From: HXMU1420-2 sp017643305
GTDB taxonomy: Bacteria > Pseudomonadota > Alphaproteobacteria > Rhodobacterales > Rhodobacteraceae
Direction of reading: 5' to 3'
Assembly: GCA_965217135.1 (NCBI GenBank)
Contig: OZ244249.1
Span: 4,464,001 to 4,528,000 of the forward strand
Length of the DNA stretch: 64,000 nt
How positions within the stretch are numbered: position 1 is the first letter of the stretch; every line of letters starts with the position of its first letter. The notes beneath the pieces were generated by a model, which had not been told where the DNA came from, made no database searches, and saw nothing but the letters and a program-made list of their open reading frames with translations. This document shows, piece by piece, positions 26,437 through 34,718 of this stretch. Made by a program: the position numbers and the translations under genes.

Positions 26437-27246
26437 TCAGTCACCGCAGTTCTTGTAGTTGCTACGCATGCAGTCGCGCGCCATTGCTTGGGCTTCAACG
26501 ATTTGCTCTGGGGTCATGCGAATGGCTAACTTATCCCTGTTTTTGCTTCCAAGTTCATTTCCGTTGGCACCACCGATGTTATACCACATGTGTGCGCGTA
26601 AGTTGTCTTGGAGGACGCCCTGACCATCGGCATACGCGACACCTAGGTTGTTTTGTGCACCAGCATCTCCTTGTTCAGCTGCTTTGAGGTACCATTTCGC
26701 AGCTTCCTTGTAATCTTGGGGAACTCCCCTTCCGTTTGTGTACGCAACCCCCAAGCGGTACTGTGCATCGGCATCCCCTTGTTCGGCAGCCTTACCTAAC
26801 CAGCTCGCAGCTTCCTTGTAATCTTGGGGAACCCCCTCTCCGAAATTGTACATTCCCGCCAAGGCGTACTGTGCATCGGCATCCCCTTGTTCGGCAGCCT
26901 TGCGGAACCAGCTCGCAGCTTCCGTGTAATCTTGAGGAACTCCCTCTCCGAAATTGTACATTTGCGCCAAGGCGTACTGTGCATTGGCATTCCCTTGTTC
27001 GGCAGCCTTGCGGAACCATTTCACAGCTTCATTGTTATCTTCGGAAACTCCATGTCCTTCATCGTACATAATCCCTAAGTTGTACTGTGCCCACTCATCC
27101 CCTTGTTCTGCCAAAGGTCTCCACTCCTGAAGCGCAGTTTCAAAATCACCAGCCCTTGCAGCCGCTAAACCCTTCTGACCATCCTGAGCCTGAGCTGTAG
27201 CAGACAGGGTGAAAACGATTGCTGCCGAGGTTAGGAATCTACGCAT
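26437..27246 (-). CDS. Secreted Sel1-repeat protein (copy B)
   Basis: The 269-residue protein has a signal peptide (MRRFLTSAAIVFTLSATAQA) and about six Sel1-like repeats of 36 residues, with the same C-terminal cap and Cys tail (CMRSNYKNCGD) as copy A. At DNA level the central repeats recur with an exact 108-bp period (26773, 26881, 26989) and are nearly identical, a sign of recent tandem duplication. Its ribosome-binding site AGGAGACC overlaps the integrase stop codon (CAGTAGGAGACC), so it is translationally linked to the integrase. The function is probably protein binding in the periplasm. Confidence 0.85.
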   Translation of the reverse strand: MRRFLTSAAIVFTLSATAQAQDGQKGLAAARAGDFETALQEWRPLAEQGDEWAQYNLGIMYDEGHGVSEDNNEAVKWFRKAAEQGNANAQYALAQMYNFGEGVPQDYTEAASWFRKAAEQGDADAQYALAGMYNFGEGVPQDYKEAASWLGKAAEQGDADAQYRLGVAYTNGRGVPQDYKEAAKWYLKAAEQGDAGAQNNLGVAYADGQGVLQDNLRAHMWYNIGGANGNELGSKNRDKLAIRMTPEQIVEAQAMARDCMRSNYKNCGD

Positions 27247-27258
27247 GGTTATGGTCTC

Positions 27259-28683
27259 CTACTGGTTGCCCCACTCATGCAGAGCCTCAGCCTTGTCCAG
27301 TTCGTCTAAGAGGTATGTCAACAACTCGCCTTCCCCGTAGTTATCAGCATCGCTTCTCTTGCCATGTCCCAAGATACTATGCTGATGTTCAGCAGTTGAT
27401 CTGATTTTGCGAAGTTTGTCCTTCATCGTGTGCCTGGTGGAGTATGCAACCAAAGTTGGATCATCGATTTTCATGCGTTTTCTAATCACGCCGTTCAATA
27501 ATTGTGAGACAGCATCCATACCCCCGTCACGGCCGTAGCGAGGGAACACTAGTTCCGTTGGGTTATCTTCCTCGGTCTGTGCGAGATACGATCTTAGTTC
27601 ATCCAGAGCTTTGTCAATCAACGGAACATCACGTTTGGACTGCTTATTCTTCAGGGGTCTTATGTGATTTGGTCGTAGTTTCAGGTGAGGAATATTGTGC
27701 TGCATCTGTAGTTCCTCAAAAGTGAGGCCAGCAATTTCCATCGTCCTGCAACCTGTATAAACCATCAAAAGGCCTATCAAACGTGCCTCAGCGTTTAGAT
27801 TTTCCAGATTTTTGATAAAAAGGCGCAACTCATAAGGTGTAAAGCTCCGCCTCTTATCCTCCCGATCAAAAACCTGATCCTTGAGGCTCGACCATGGGTT
27901 GGTCATCGTTAGCTCGTACTGCCATATCGCAAATGTGAAGACTGCTGAGAGCGTCCCAAGCGATTTGTTGAGCGTATCCGGTTTCCAATTTGGATTACTG
28001 CGTTCAAGAGCTTCTTTGTGACGAACCGCTCTCAGCCGATTAAAATCAGTTATCAAATCATCAGGACAGCCCAGCGCGTTTATAGCACGCCATGTTCGTT
28101 GCGTATGCTTCTTCTGGTTGGCAGGCGTCCGCTTCTTTTTTTTCGCATTAAACTTAAGGTACATCTCCGTCGCTTCTGTGATGGTTGGGTTAATCGATAA
28201 TCCTTTGCCATCTTTCAGGACTTGATACGCTTGATAATAAGGGTTGTTCTCATCAATCTCATATTCAGTATCCCAACCGCCACGATCATTCGGTCTTTGA
28301 ATCTCTGTATGACCCGGCAAAACCTGATACCACAGTTCTTTAAACTCATCTTGCCTCTGGAAGAACTCTAGGGCCTCTTTCTTGGTTGTAGGCATTTGCT
28401 GTGGATGTATGCCCTCCTGAACCAGAATATCTCTAACCTCTTGGTCCAAATCTCCTGTCGGAAGAGCATTTCCTTCAAGCCGTTGCCGCAAACGCTTGGC
28501 CTTATTTTCAAACTCCAAATTGATTGCTGCAGCTTTTCTGTATGCCAGAGCATAACTCTTTGTTTCCAACTTCACTTTCACCGAAGTCTTGCCCCACAAG
28601 GTAACCAACTTTTTAGGCACATCTCTCCGGTAGCTCCATGTCTTCCTGACAGGCGACTGTTTGAGATAACTGGGTTTTTGCAT
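27259..28683 (-). CDS. int: Tyrosine recombinase (integrase) of the element
   Basis: The 474-residue integrase has an N-terminal SAM-like/DUF6538-type region (YRRDVPKKLVTLWGKTSVK), a core-binding domain and a C-terminal catalytic domain. Catalytic signatures are the box I Arg in VYTGCRTMEIAGLTFEEL, the Arg-His of box II in AYSTRHTMKDKLR (Tyr replaces the usual His before xxR), HSILGHGKRSD, and the nucleophile Tyr in ADNYGEGEL. It starts about 95 bp inside the distal attachment repeat and reads inward, as usual for tRNA-targeting islands. The Sel1 gene follows after 12 bp. It is the likely agent of insertion at tRNA-Leu. Confidence 0.92.
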   Translation of the reverse strand: MQKPSYLKQSPVRKTWSYRRDVPKKLVTLWGKTSVKVKLETKSYALAYRKAAAINLEFENKAKRLRQRLEGNALPTGDLDQEVRDILVQEGIHPQQMPTTKKEALEFFQRQDEFKELWYQVLPGHTEIQRPNDRGGWDTEYEIDENNPYYQAYQVLKDGKGLSINPTITEATEMYLKFNAKKKKRTPANQKKHTQRTWRAINALGCPDDLITDFNRLRAVRHKEALERSNPNWKPDTLNKSLGTLSAVFTFAIWQYELTMTNPWSSLKDQVFDREDKRRSFTPYELRLFIKNLENLNAEARLIGLLMVYTGCRTMEIAGLTFEELQMQHNIPHLKLRPNHIRPLKNKQSKRDVPLIDKALDELRSYLAQTEEDNPTELVFPRYGRDGGMDAVSQLLNGVIRKRMKIDDPTLVAYSTRHTMKDKLRKIRSTAEHQHSILGHGKRSDADNYGEGELLTYLLDELDKAEALHEWGNQ

Positions 28684-28777
28684 TAATCTCGTACCAAAAT
28701 GAGCAATGTCTTCGTACCAAATTCATCAATAAATGCAGATAAATCAATAAAAAGAGGAGTATTCCCAAATAGATTGG

Positions 28778-28798
28778 GTCCTCTCCTGGGCACCAAAA
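28778..28798 (+). repeat. Attachment repeat at the distal end (attR)
   Basis: Perfect 21-bp copy of the tRNA-Leu 3' end (19129-19149), containing CTCTCCTGGGCACCAAAA. Sequences on either side differ from the tRNA copy, so this is the boundary of the element. Confidence 0.9.
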
Positions 28799-29306
28799 TC
28801 CCCTTGCACTCTCATAACCTCAGCGAAAGCAAGTGGATAGCTGTATCCGCAGGTCTCCGTTTAAGTCCACAATGTGGGCTTTGTGATGATGTCGAGGAGT
28901 CTTTCCAAACTAAGTCACGATCTTTGGGAACACCGGCGATACGTCTCCTAAGCAGTCGAGGCCGCACTGGACAAGAGCAAATGGAAGCGAGTGGTCGGGG
29001 CACGTTCAGGCGCTTGATTCATGCGCCAGTATGCCCCGGTAAAAGCCGAGTTTGAGCACGAAGGCGCGTATGCGAAGGCAACCCTTAGGAAGCTGACCCC
29101 TCGGACAGCGCGGGAGCCAGCCCTGAAAGAAATCGGTTAGACTCGCGTGGTTCAAACACCGAGAGGTTGGGCGGTCAGTCGCCTCCCGTGGTCCATGTCC
29201 TCATGGACCCCCCCGTCCGGCCCGCACCTGCGCAGACCCGAGAAGATGCGCGTGAGGTTTAAGTGAAGGAGAAACTCGGGGGCCAAAGACGTAAATCTTC
29301 ATCGCT
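28799..29306. other. Gene-poor chromosomal flank after the element
   Basis: About 500 bp between attR and the next gene. Several short frames are interrupted by stops and none resembles a known family. A hairpin GGTCCAT/ATGGACC spans 29190-29209. The segment may contain remains of an older insertion at the same tRNA, but that is not shown. Confidence 0.4.
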
Positions 29307-29498
29307 GTGCCACCGTTTAACGCGCTGCAAATCGCCCCTTTCTTGCTTGAACTGGTGAACCGCGGAGCCTGGCCGAAGATTGGACATCGTTCACATGAAG
29401 ACATCAACGGATATGGGAAATGGCTCTGGGGGCTTGGACTTGTTCTTGCAGCCCTCGTAATTTGGATCATGATCTTCTTCGCACACCCCATCTCGTGA
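29307..29498 (+). CDS. Possible small membrane protein
   Basis: A 63-residue frame from GTG 29307 ends 7 bp before the IlvD/Edd gene. It carries one C-terminal transmembrane helix (WLWGLGLVLAALVIWIMIFF). There is no strong ribosome-binding site and no family match. It is included because a hydrophobic segment of this kind is unlikely by chance in a leader region. Confidence 0.3.
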   Translation: MPPFNALQIAPFLLELVNRGAWPKIGHRSHEDINGYGKWLWGLGLVLAALVIWIMIFFAHPIS

Positions 29499-29505
29499 GA
29501 TTGCC

Positions 29506-31236
29506 ATGACCAAGAAGCCTGAAGACCTCCGTTCCGCCCGTTGGTTCGCCCCGGATGACCTGCGCAGTATGGGGCATCGGTCTCGTGCCATGCAGATGGG
29601 GCTCGATGGAGCTGACTGGGAAGGCAAGCCAGTGATCGCAGTAATCAACACCTGGTCTGATCTGTCTCCCTGCCATCACCATCTGCGGGATCGGGCGGAG
29701 TTCGTGAAGAAGGGCGTCTATCAGGCTGGTGGAATGCCAGTGGAAATGCCGGTCCATTCGTTTTCTGAACAGTTTCTGAAGCCCACCTCCATGCTCTACC
29801 GCAACATGGGGGCGCTGGAGGTCGAAGAAACCTTGCGCGCGCATCCGATCGATGGGGCGGTCTTGCTGGGCGGTTGCGACAAATCCACTCCCGCGTTGAT
29901 CATGGGGGCGGTTTCGATGGGTCTGCCCTTCATCTTCATGCCCGCCGGCGCAATGCTGCGTGGAAACTATGCCGGGCAGAAACTGGGATCAGGCACAGAC
30001 GTCTGGAAATACTGGGACGAACGCCGCGCCGGCACCATCACGAAAGAACAATGGGACGGTGTGCAGGGCGGTATCGCACGCAGCTATGGCACCTGCATGA
30101 CGATGGGCACGGCATCGACCATGATGACCATCGCAGACGGCTGGGGCCTGACGCTGCCGGGTGCGTCATCCATTCCCGCCCCTGATGCCGGTCACAAACG
30201 CATGGCTGCGGTCTGCGGTCGGCGCGCAGTGGAAATGGTGTGGGAAGATCTGACACCCAACAAGATCATGACCGAGGCCAGCACGCGGAACGCGGTGACC
30301 GTGGCTATGGCCACGGGGTGTTCGACCAATGCCATCATCCACCTGATCGCCATGGCGCGCCGGGCAGGGGTTGATTTGGGGCTTGATGATCTGGACGCGA
30401 TTGGACGGACAACACCGGTGATCGCCAATATACGCCCCTCGGGCTCCAAATATCTGATGGAAGATTTCTTCTATGCTGGCGGTCTGTCTGCACTGATGAA
30501 GGAGCTTGGCGATAAGCTGGATCTGTCAGTGACCGCCGTCAACGGGCGCAGCATGGGAGAAAACATTGCCGACGCCGTGAATTACAACGACGACGTCATC
30601 CGCCCATTGTCGAACCCGGTCTATCACGAAGGCAGTCTGGCGGTGTTGCGGGGCAACCTGGCCCCGGACGGCGCGGTGATCAAACCTGCCGCGATGGATC
30701 CAAAGTTCCAGAAACACCGCGGCCCCGCTATTGTCGCCGACAGCTACGCCGAGTTGAAGGAAATCATCAACGACGAAGACTACCCCATGACGCCGGACCA
30801 TGTTCTGGTGCTGCGCAATGCCGGGCCGCAGGGCGGACCCGGCATGCCGGAATGGGGAATGATCCCAATGCCCAAGGCTCTTTTGAAGCAAGGTCATCGT
30901 GACATGCTGCGCCTGTCAGATGCCCGTATGTCCGGCACTTCTTATGGCGCGTGCATTCTGCATGTCGCACCCGAAGCGTTTATCGGAGGGCCTTTGGCAC
31001 TTTTGAAAACGGGCGACATAATCGAGATCGATATTCCCGGTCGCAGCTTGAACATGAATGTTTCCGACGAAGATCTGGCAGCGCGCAAGGCACAATGGAC
31101 AGCCCCCGAACCCCACTATGAACGGGGCTGGGGCTATGCTTACACAAAGCATGTGGAACAGGCCGACAAGGGCTGTGATTTCGACTTTCTGCGCACCGAC
31201 TTTGGCAAACCTGTTCCAGAGCCAGAGATCAATTAA
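29506..31236 (+). CDS. IlvD/Edd family dehydratase (sugar-acid type)
   Basis: The 576-residue enzyme belongs to the dihydroxy-acid/sugar-acid dehydratase family, which uses an iron-sulfur cluster and Mg2+. Cluster-ligand regions are DLSPCHHHL, LGGCDKSTPA and ARSYGTCMTMGTASTM; the C-terminal ALLKTGDIIEID block is typical. It differs from the biosynthetic ilvD at 59058, and its operon partner is a DapA-type aldolase. It is therefore more likely an aldonate dehydratase (arabinonate, xylonate or similar) making a 2-keto-3-deoxy acid. Stop and next start overlap by one base (TAATG). Confidence 0.82.
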   Translation: MTKKPEDLRSARWFAPDDLRSMGHRSRAMQMGLDGADWEGKPVIAVINTWSDLSPCHHHLRDRAEFVKKGVYQAGGMPVEMPVHSFSEQFLKPTSMLYRNMGALEVEETLRAHPIDGAVLLGGCDKSTPALIMGAVSMGLPFIFMPAGAMLRGNYAGQKLGSGTDVWKYWDERRAGTITKEQWDGVQGGIARSYGTCMTMGTASTMMTIADGWGLTLPGASSIPAPDAGHKRMAAVCGRRAVEMVWEDLTPNKIMTEASTRNAVTVAMATGCSTNAIIHLIAMARRAGVDLGLDDLDAIGRTTPVIANIRPSGSKYLMEDFFYAGGLSALMKELGDKLDLSVTAVNGRSMGENIADAVNYNDDVIRPLSNPVYHEGSLAVLRGNLAPDGAVIKPAAMDPKFQKHRGPAIVADSYAELKEIINDEDYPMTPDHVLVLRNAGPQGGPGMPEWGMIPMPKALLKQGHRDMLRLSDARMSGTSYGACILHVAPEAFIGGPLALLKTGDIIEIDIPGRSLNMNVSDEDLAARKAQWTAPEPHYERGWGYAYTKHVEQADKGCDFDFLRTDFGKPVPEPEIN

Positions 31237-32138
31237 TGACGCATGACCTGGCTAAATCGCTCACCGGGGTTTCTGGTATCCTTGTGACACCCTTCGATGC
31301 TGCCGGAAACGTTGCTCCCGAACGGCAGAAACAGATCGTGGACCGGGCGGTAGCGGCTGGTGTGCAAGTGTTGACCGCCAACGGAAACACTGGCGAGTTC
31401 TACGGCCTGACCACCGAAGAGGCCGTTGCAATGGTGCAGAGCGCAGCGACACATATCGCGGGGCGGGTGCCGCTGGTTGCGGGGATCGGACGTGGCATTC
31501 GTGATGCCTGTTGTCTGGCGGAAGCATCTGCCACCGCCGGGGCAGACGCGCTGATGATCCACCAACCGCCCGATCCGTTTGTCGCACCGAGCGGGATTGT
31601 TGACTATGTGCGTGCCATTCAAGACGCCGGGGATGATTTGCCGCTGATCCTATATCTTCGGAACGATACCATTGGTACGGCGGCCATAGCTGATATCTGC
31701 GCGGTTCCCGGCGTTGCGGGTGTCAAATGGGCGACTCCAAACCCGATGAAATTGAAATCTGCGATGCAAGCCGCGCCGGAACACATCATCTGGACCGGTG
31801 GGCTGGCCGAGGTCTGGGCGCCAGCCTTCTATGCCGTTGGGGCGCGGGGCTTCACATCCGGGCTCATCAACGTGTGGCCAGAACGCTCTGTTGCGATCAA
31901 CGCCGCGCTGGAAGCGGGTGATTACGCAACCGCCCGAACACTGATCGATGGCATGCAGGTTTTCGAAGATATCCGCGCGGAAGACCAGGGAGGCGCGAAT
32001 GTGCCGGGTGTAAAAGCAGCATTGCAATTGATGGGCGAAGATTGCGGCGGGGCACGCCCGCCTGCAGCCTGGCCGCTGATCGAGGCGCAAATGACCCGCC
32101 TTAAAGGCTTCATGACTAAGAATGGACTGATCCAATGA
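31236..32138 (+). CDS. DapA/KDG-aldolase family lyase
   Basis: The 300-residue class I aldolase has the dihydrodipicolinate synthase fold. The N-terminus SGILVTPFDAAGNV and the substrate-carboxylate motif ANGNTGEFYGLT (GNTGE) are present. A Schiff-base Lys region GVKWATPNP (VKW) and the IVDYVRAIQDAG helix follow. Given the sugar-acid dehydratase upstream, cleavage or dehydration of a 2-keto-3-deoxy sugar acid is likely. It overlaps the RraA-like gene by 4 bp (ATGA), so the three genes form one operon. Confidence 0.82.
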   Translation: MTHDLAKSLTGVSGILVTPFDAAGNVAPERQKQIVDRAVAAGVQVLTANGNTGEFYGLTTEEAVAMVQSAATHIAGRVPLVAGIGRGIRDACCLAEASATAGADALMIHQPPDPFVAPSGIVDYVRAIQDAGDDLPLILYLRNDTIGTAAIADICAVPGVAGVKWATPNPMKLKSAMQAAPEHIIWTGGLAEVWAPAFYAVGARGFTSGLINVWPERSVAINAALEAGDYATARTLIDGMQVFEDIRAEDQGGANVPGVKAALQLMGEDCGGARPPAAWPLIEAQMTRLKGFMTKNGLIQ

Positions 32139-32854
32139 CCAATGTGCCGCCCGAAACTCTGGACAAACTGCGGCAGGTGAGTGTCGCAACGCTTGCCACG
32201 GCACTGTTCAAAAGGGGCCTGCGCCACCAGGTGATGCAAAACGTACACCCGTTGAGCCAAAAGGGCGAAAACATGGTCGGTCCTGCGTTCACCTTGCGCT
32301 ACATGCCTGCGCGGGAAGACCGCAACCAGCTGTCGGAATTCCGCAACCCCAAGCATCCGCAGCGCCACGCCATCGAAACATGCCCGGAAGGCCATGTGTT
32401 GGTCATGGACAGCCGCGGTGATGCACGGATGGCCAGCGCAGGGGATATCCTGATTACGCGACTGATGATGCGGGGGGCAGCAGGTGTCGTGACCGATGGT
32501 GGGTTTCGCGATGCGATGAATATCGCTGGCCTGAAGATGCGCGCATATCACCAGCGCCCGGCCAGCCCGACGAACCTGACGAATAACGAAGCCATCGGCA
32601 TCAACGAACCCGTTGGCTGTGGCGACGCGCCGGTCTTTCCCGGCGATATTATCGTCGGCGACGACGACAGTGTAATCGTCATCCCGGCACATTTGGCGGA
32701 GGAGGTCGCCGATGAGGCCGTGGAGATGACAGTTTACGAAGACTTCGCGTTGGAACAGGTGCAAGCCGGAGAGACCATCATTGGTCTCTACCCGGCCACC
32801 AAGGAAGAAAATCTGGAAAAATTCGCAGCATGGCGCAAGAAAACCGGCCGGTGA
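32135..32854 (+). CDS. RraA-like family protein (possible HMG-type aldolase)
   Basis: The 239-residue protein matches the RraA/4-hydroxy-4-methyl-2-oxoglutarate aldolase family. It has the signature ILITRLMMRGAAGVVTDGGF with the following Arg-Asp pair (FRDA), and PVGCGDAPVFPGDIIVGDDD for substrate and metal binding. In catabolic operons these proteins act as class II pyruvate aldolases or decarboxylases rather than RNase E regulators. Here it would act next to the DapA-family enzyme. The exact reaction is unknown. Confidence 0.8.
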   Translation: MTNVPPETLDKLRQVSVATLATALFKRGLRHQVMQNVHPLSQKGENMVGPAFTLRYMPAREDRNQLSEFRNPKHPQRHAIETCPEGHVLVMDSRGDARMASAGDILITRLMMRGAAGVVTDGGFRDAMNIAGLKMRAYHQRPASPTNLTNNEAIGINEPVGCGDAPVFPGDIIVGDDDSVIVIPAHLAEEVADEAVEMTVYEDFALEQVQAGETIIGLYPATKEENLEKFAAWRKKTGR

Positions 32855-33089
32855 CAGGCGGGCCGGCCAATATCATCGAAAAAATGCTGCGCACCAGAGC
32901 CGAAGTGTTTGTTCCTTGGCCAATCGGTGTAACTGGGTAAAAACGCGGTTATGGATTAAACATGATGCTCACATCACCTTTTTCCCGCCACCGCAGACAC
33001 CAGATCGCAGATACATGGGCTGGCGCACAGACTGTTTCAAAAAACAATGCTGGCGACCCAGCAGACATTGCCTTGCCAGAATGTGAGCG

Positions 33090-34550
33090 TTGCACGCTGA
33101 GTACGATTTTCGCAGGAGACCTGCGATAAATACCGGTTCCAACATCAAGCTGCAGGACAAACCGGTAAACCCGGTCCTGACAGCCGTTCTTGTGGCAGTT
33201 TGTGCCCTCGAATTGCTGGCGCGGGTCACCGGGGCCCAGCCAATGCAGGATCTGGCCTGTGCCTTTATGCTGGTCGTGATCGTTCTGGCGGCCCGCAGGC
33301 TGAGCTTGCGTGAAATCTACCTCATCTGTGCTAGCCTGGTGTTGAGCATTCTCGTCATCTGGAGCCTGCCAAACCCCGGCACGATCCTGCGTGGCGCTTT
33401 GGAGCAGGGGGCATTTCTTATGTCCTTTATCCTGCTCCTGTCGCTCTTGCAGGCCACAGCTGCGCGCTCACCGTCCGTGGCCACGGTGGGGGCGTTTTTG
33501 ACCCAACGACCAACAGGACAACGTTATCTTGCGCTGAGCGGCGGTGTGTCACTGCTGGCGGTGCTGTTCAACATTGGTGTCGTCAGCTTTCTGGTGCCAC
33601 TGATTCAGAACGGCATTCGCAAGGCCACCCCAGACGATCCGCTCAATCCCATCCGTGAAAGGCGGCAGCTTTCGGCTCTGCTACGCGGATTTGCGTGGAG
33701 CGTGACATGGTCACCCACTGCTTTTGCCCCATTGATCGTGGCCGATCTCATGCCTGGTGTGCAGCGTGGGACCTGGATTGGCTATGGCCTTGTGCTGTTT
33801 TCCATCCTGTTGTTTTTCGGCTGGCTCGAAGACCGCCTGCGGTTCCGACATTATCGGCCCAAAGGGGTCCGGCCTGTCATGGATTTTCCGGTTCGCGCCG
33901 CCCTGTTGTTTGTGGCAACAACATTATGGTTCCTTGCGCTGGTCCTGTTGGTCATCTGGGCTTTTGAGGAAAGCGTGGTGTTCGGTGTGCTCGCCGCGTG
34001 CCCGCTGATGGTAGCCGGATGGTTGCTTGCTCAGGAAGATGGACCACCAGCAAGGGCGATCCGCGCTTTGCCCCGCCAGCTCGCCCGACTGGTCGCAACC
34101 AACCTGCCGGACTCTGTCAATGTTGCCATCACGCTTGCGGCCTCGGGCTTTGTTGGCAGGGCGGCAGCCAGCCTTGTTCCTGCGACAGAAGTGGCAGAGG
34201 CAATGGGCCTTGCCCATTTCCCAGACTGGGTACTTTTGGCCACAATGCCAACTGCGCTCGCCGTGATCAGTCTGTTGGCGCTGTCACCCACGATGCTGGC
34301 GGTGTTCATGGGTTCTTTCTTTGCCGCCCTTCCCGAACTGCCGGCCGATGCAACCCTGATCGCTTTTTCGATTTCATGCGGCTGGGCTTTGTCGATGACC
34401 TTTTCGCCTTTTGCCACCGTGGTGCTGATCATCGCCCGCGGGTCTGGCATTCCAGCACATGTGCTGACTCTGCGATGGAACCTGGGCTTCACCCTGATCG
34501 CGACCGCGCTCCTCTTTCCCATCTTTTTCCTGATGACTGGCGGGCAGTAG
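33090..34550 (+). CDS. Multi-pass permease (ion-transporter-like), substrate unknown
   Basis: The protein of up to 486 residues has about 11-13 hydrophobic segments with an internal-repeat look (YLALSGGVSLLAVLFNIGVV; LLFVATTLWFLALVLLVIWA). It resembles ArsB/NhaD/citrate-type carriers in general layout, but no specific family is recognised. The start is uncertain: TTG 33090 opens the frame, while the best Shine-Dalgarno (AGGAG, 33113-33118) is inside it and no standard start codon follows at good spacing. It follows the sugar-acid operon by 235 bp and may import its substrate. Confidence 0.65.
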   Translation: MHAEYDFRRRPAINTGSNIKLQDKPVNPVLTAVLVAVCALELLARVTGAQPMQDLACAFMLVVIVLAARRLSLREIYLICASLVLSILVIWSLPNPGTILRGALEQGAFLMSFILLLSLLQATAARSPSVATVGAFLTQRPTGQRYLALSGGVSLLAVLFNIGVVSFLVPLIQNGIRKATPDDPLNPIRERRQLSALLRGFAWSVTWSPTAFAPLIVADLMPGVQRGTWIGYGLVLFSILLFFGWLEDRLRFRHYRPKGVRPVMDFPVRAALLFVATTLWFLALVLLVIWAFEESVVFGVLAACPLMVAGWLLAQEDGPPARAIRALPRQLARLVATNLPDSVNVAITLAASGFVGRAAASLVPATEVAEAMGLAHFPDWVLLATMPTALAVISLLALSPTMLAVFMGSFFAALPELPADATLIAFSISCGWALSMTFSPFATVVLIIARGSGIPAHVLTLRWNLGFTLIATALLFPIFFLMTGGQ

Positions 34551-34615
34551 GACGGGCGCGAGGTTTGCCTCACCGCTCAAAGTGCAGGACAGTAATGGTT
34601 TGATCCGGGCATTAT

Positions 34616-34633
34616 GGTGGGCTGGTGCCCACC
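34616..34633. terminator. Hairpin between convergent genes
   Basis: GGTGGGC and GCCCACC form a perfect 7-bp stem with a TGGT loop, followed by CTACG. It lies between the convergent permease and acyl-CoA ligase genes and may act as a bidirectional terminator. Such GTAGGGTGGGC palindromes are also common dispersed repeats. Confidence 0.45.
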
Positions 34634-34718
34634 CTACGTATTGCGGGTGTGCATCCTCTTGATATCACTCGCACGCGTCAGGCTTTTTGATGCACCACCC
34701 CGCGACGACCAACCGCTG

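Larger units (their letters stand above)
19129..28798. mobile_element. 9.6-kb integrative element in tRNA-Leu(CAG)
   Basis: The element lies between two perfect 21-bp direct repeats: the tRNA 3' end (19129-19149) and a copy at 28778-28798. A tyrosine recombinase gene sits directly inside the distal repeat, reading inward. The interior is visibly richer in A/T than both flanks and its genes use codons unlike the host's. Contents are a coiled-coil secreted protein, a polymerase-like protein, a lipoprotein, a serine recombinase, two Sel1-repeat proteins and small membrane proteins. No phage structural, conjugation, toxin or resistance genes are recognisable. It could be a satellite-like or cargo island. 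Replication independence is unproven. Confidence 0.88.

Noticed and set aside
26770..27000. Regularly spaced repeats that could suggest a CRISPR array
   Set aside because: The period is 108 bp with no unique spacers and the repeats are in-frame Sel1 units of a protein gene. No cas genes are present.
28699..29055. 118-residue plus-strand frame spanning attR
   Set aside because: It crosses the element boundary and has no family resemblance or ribosome-binding site; the frame is a chance product of the junction.
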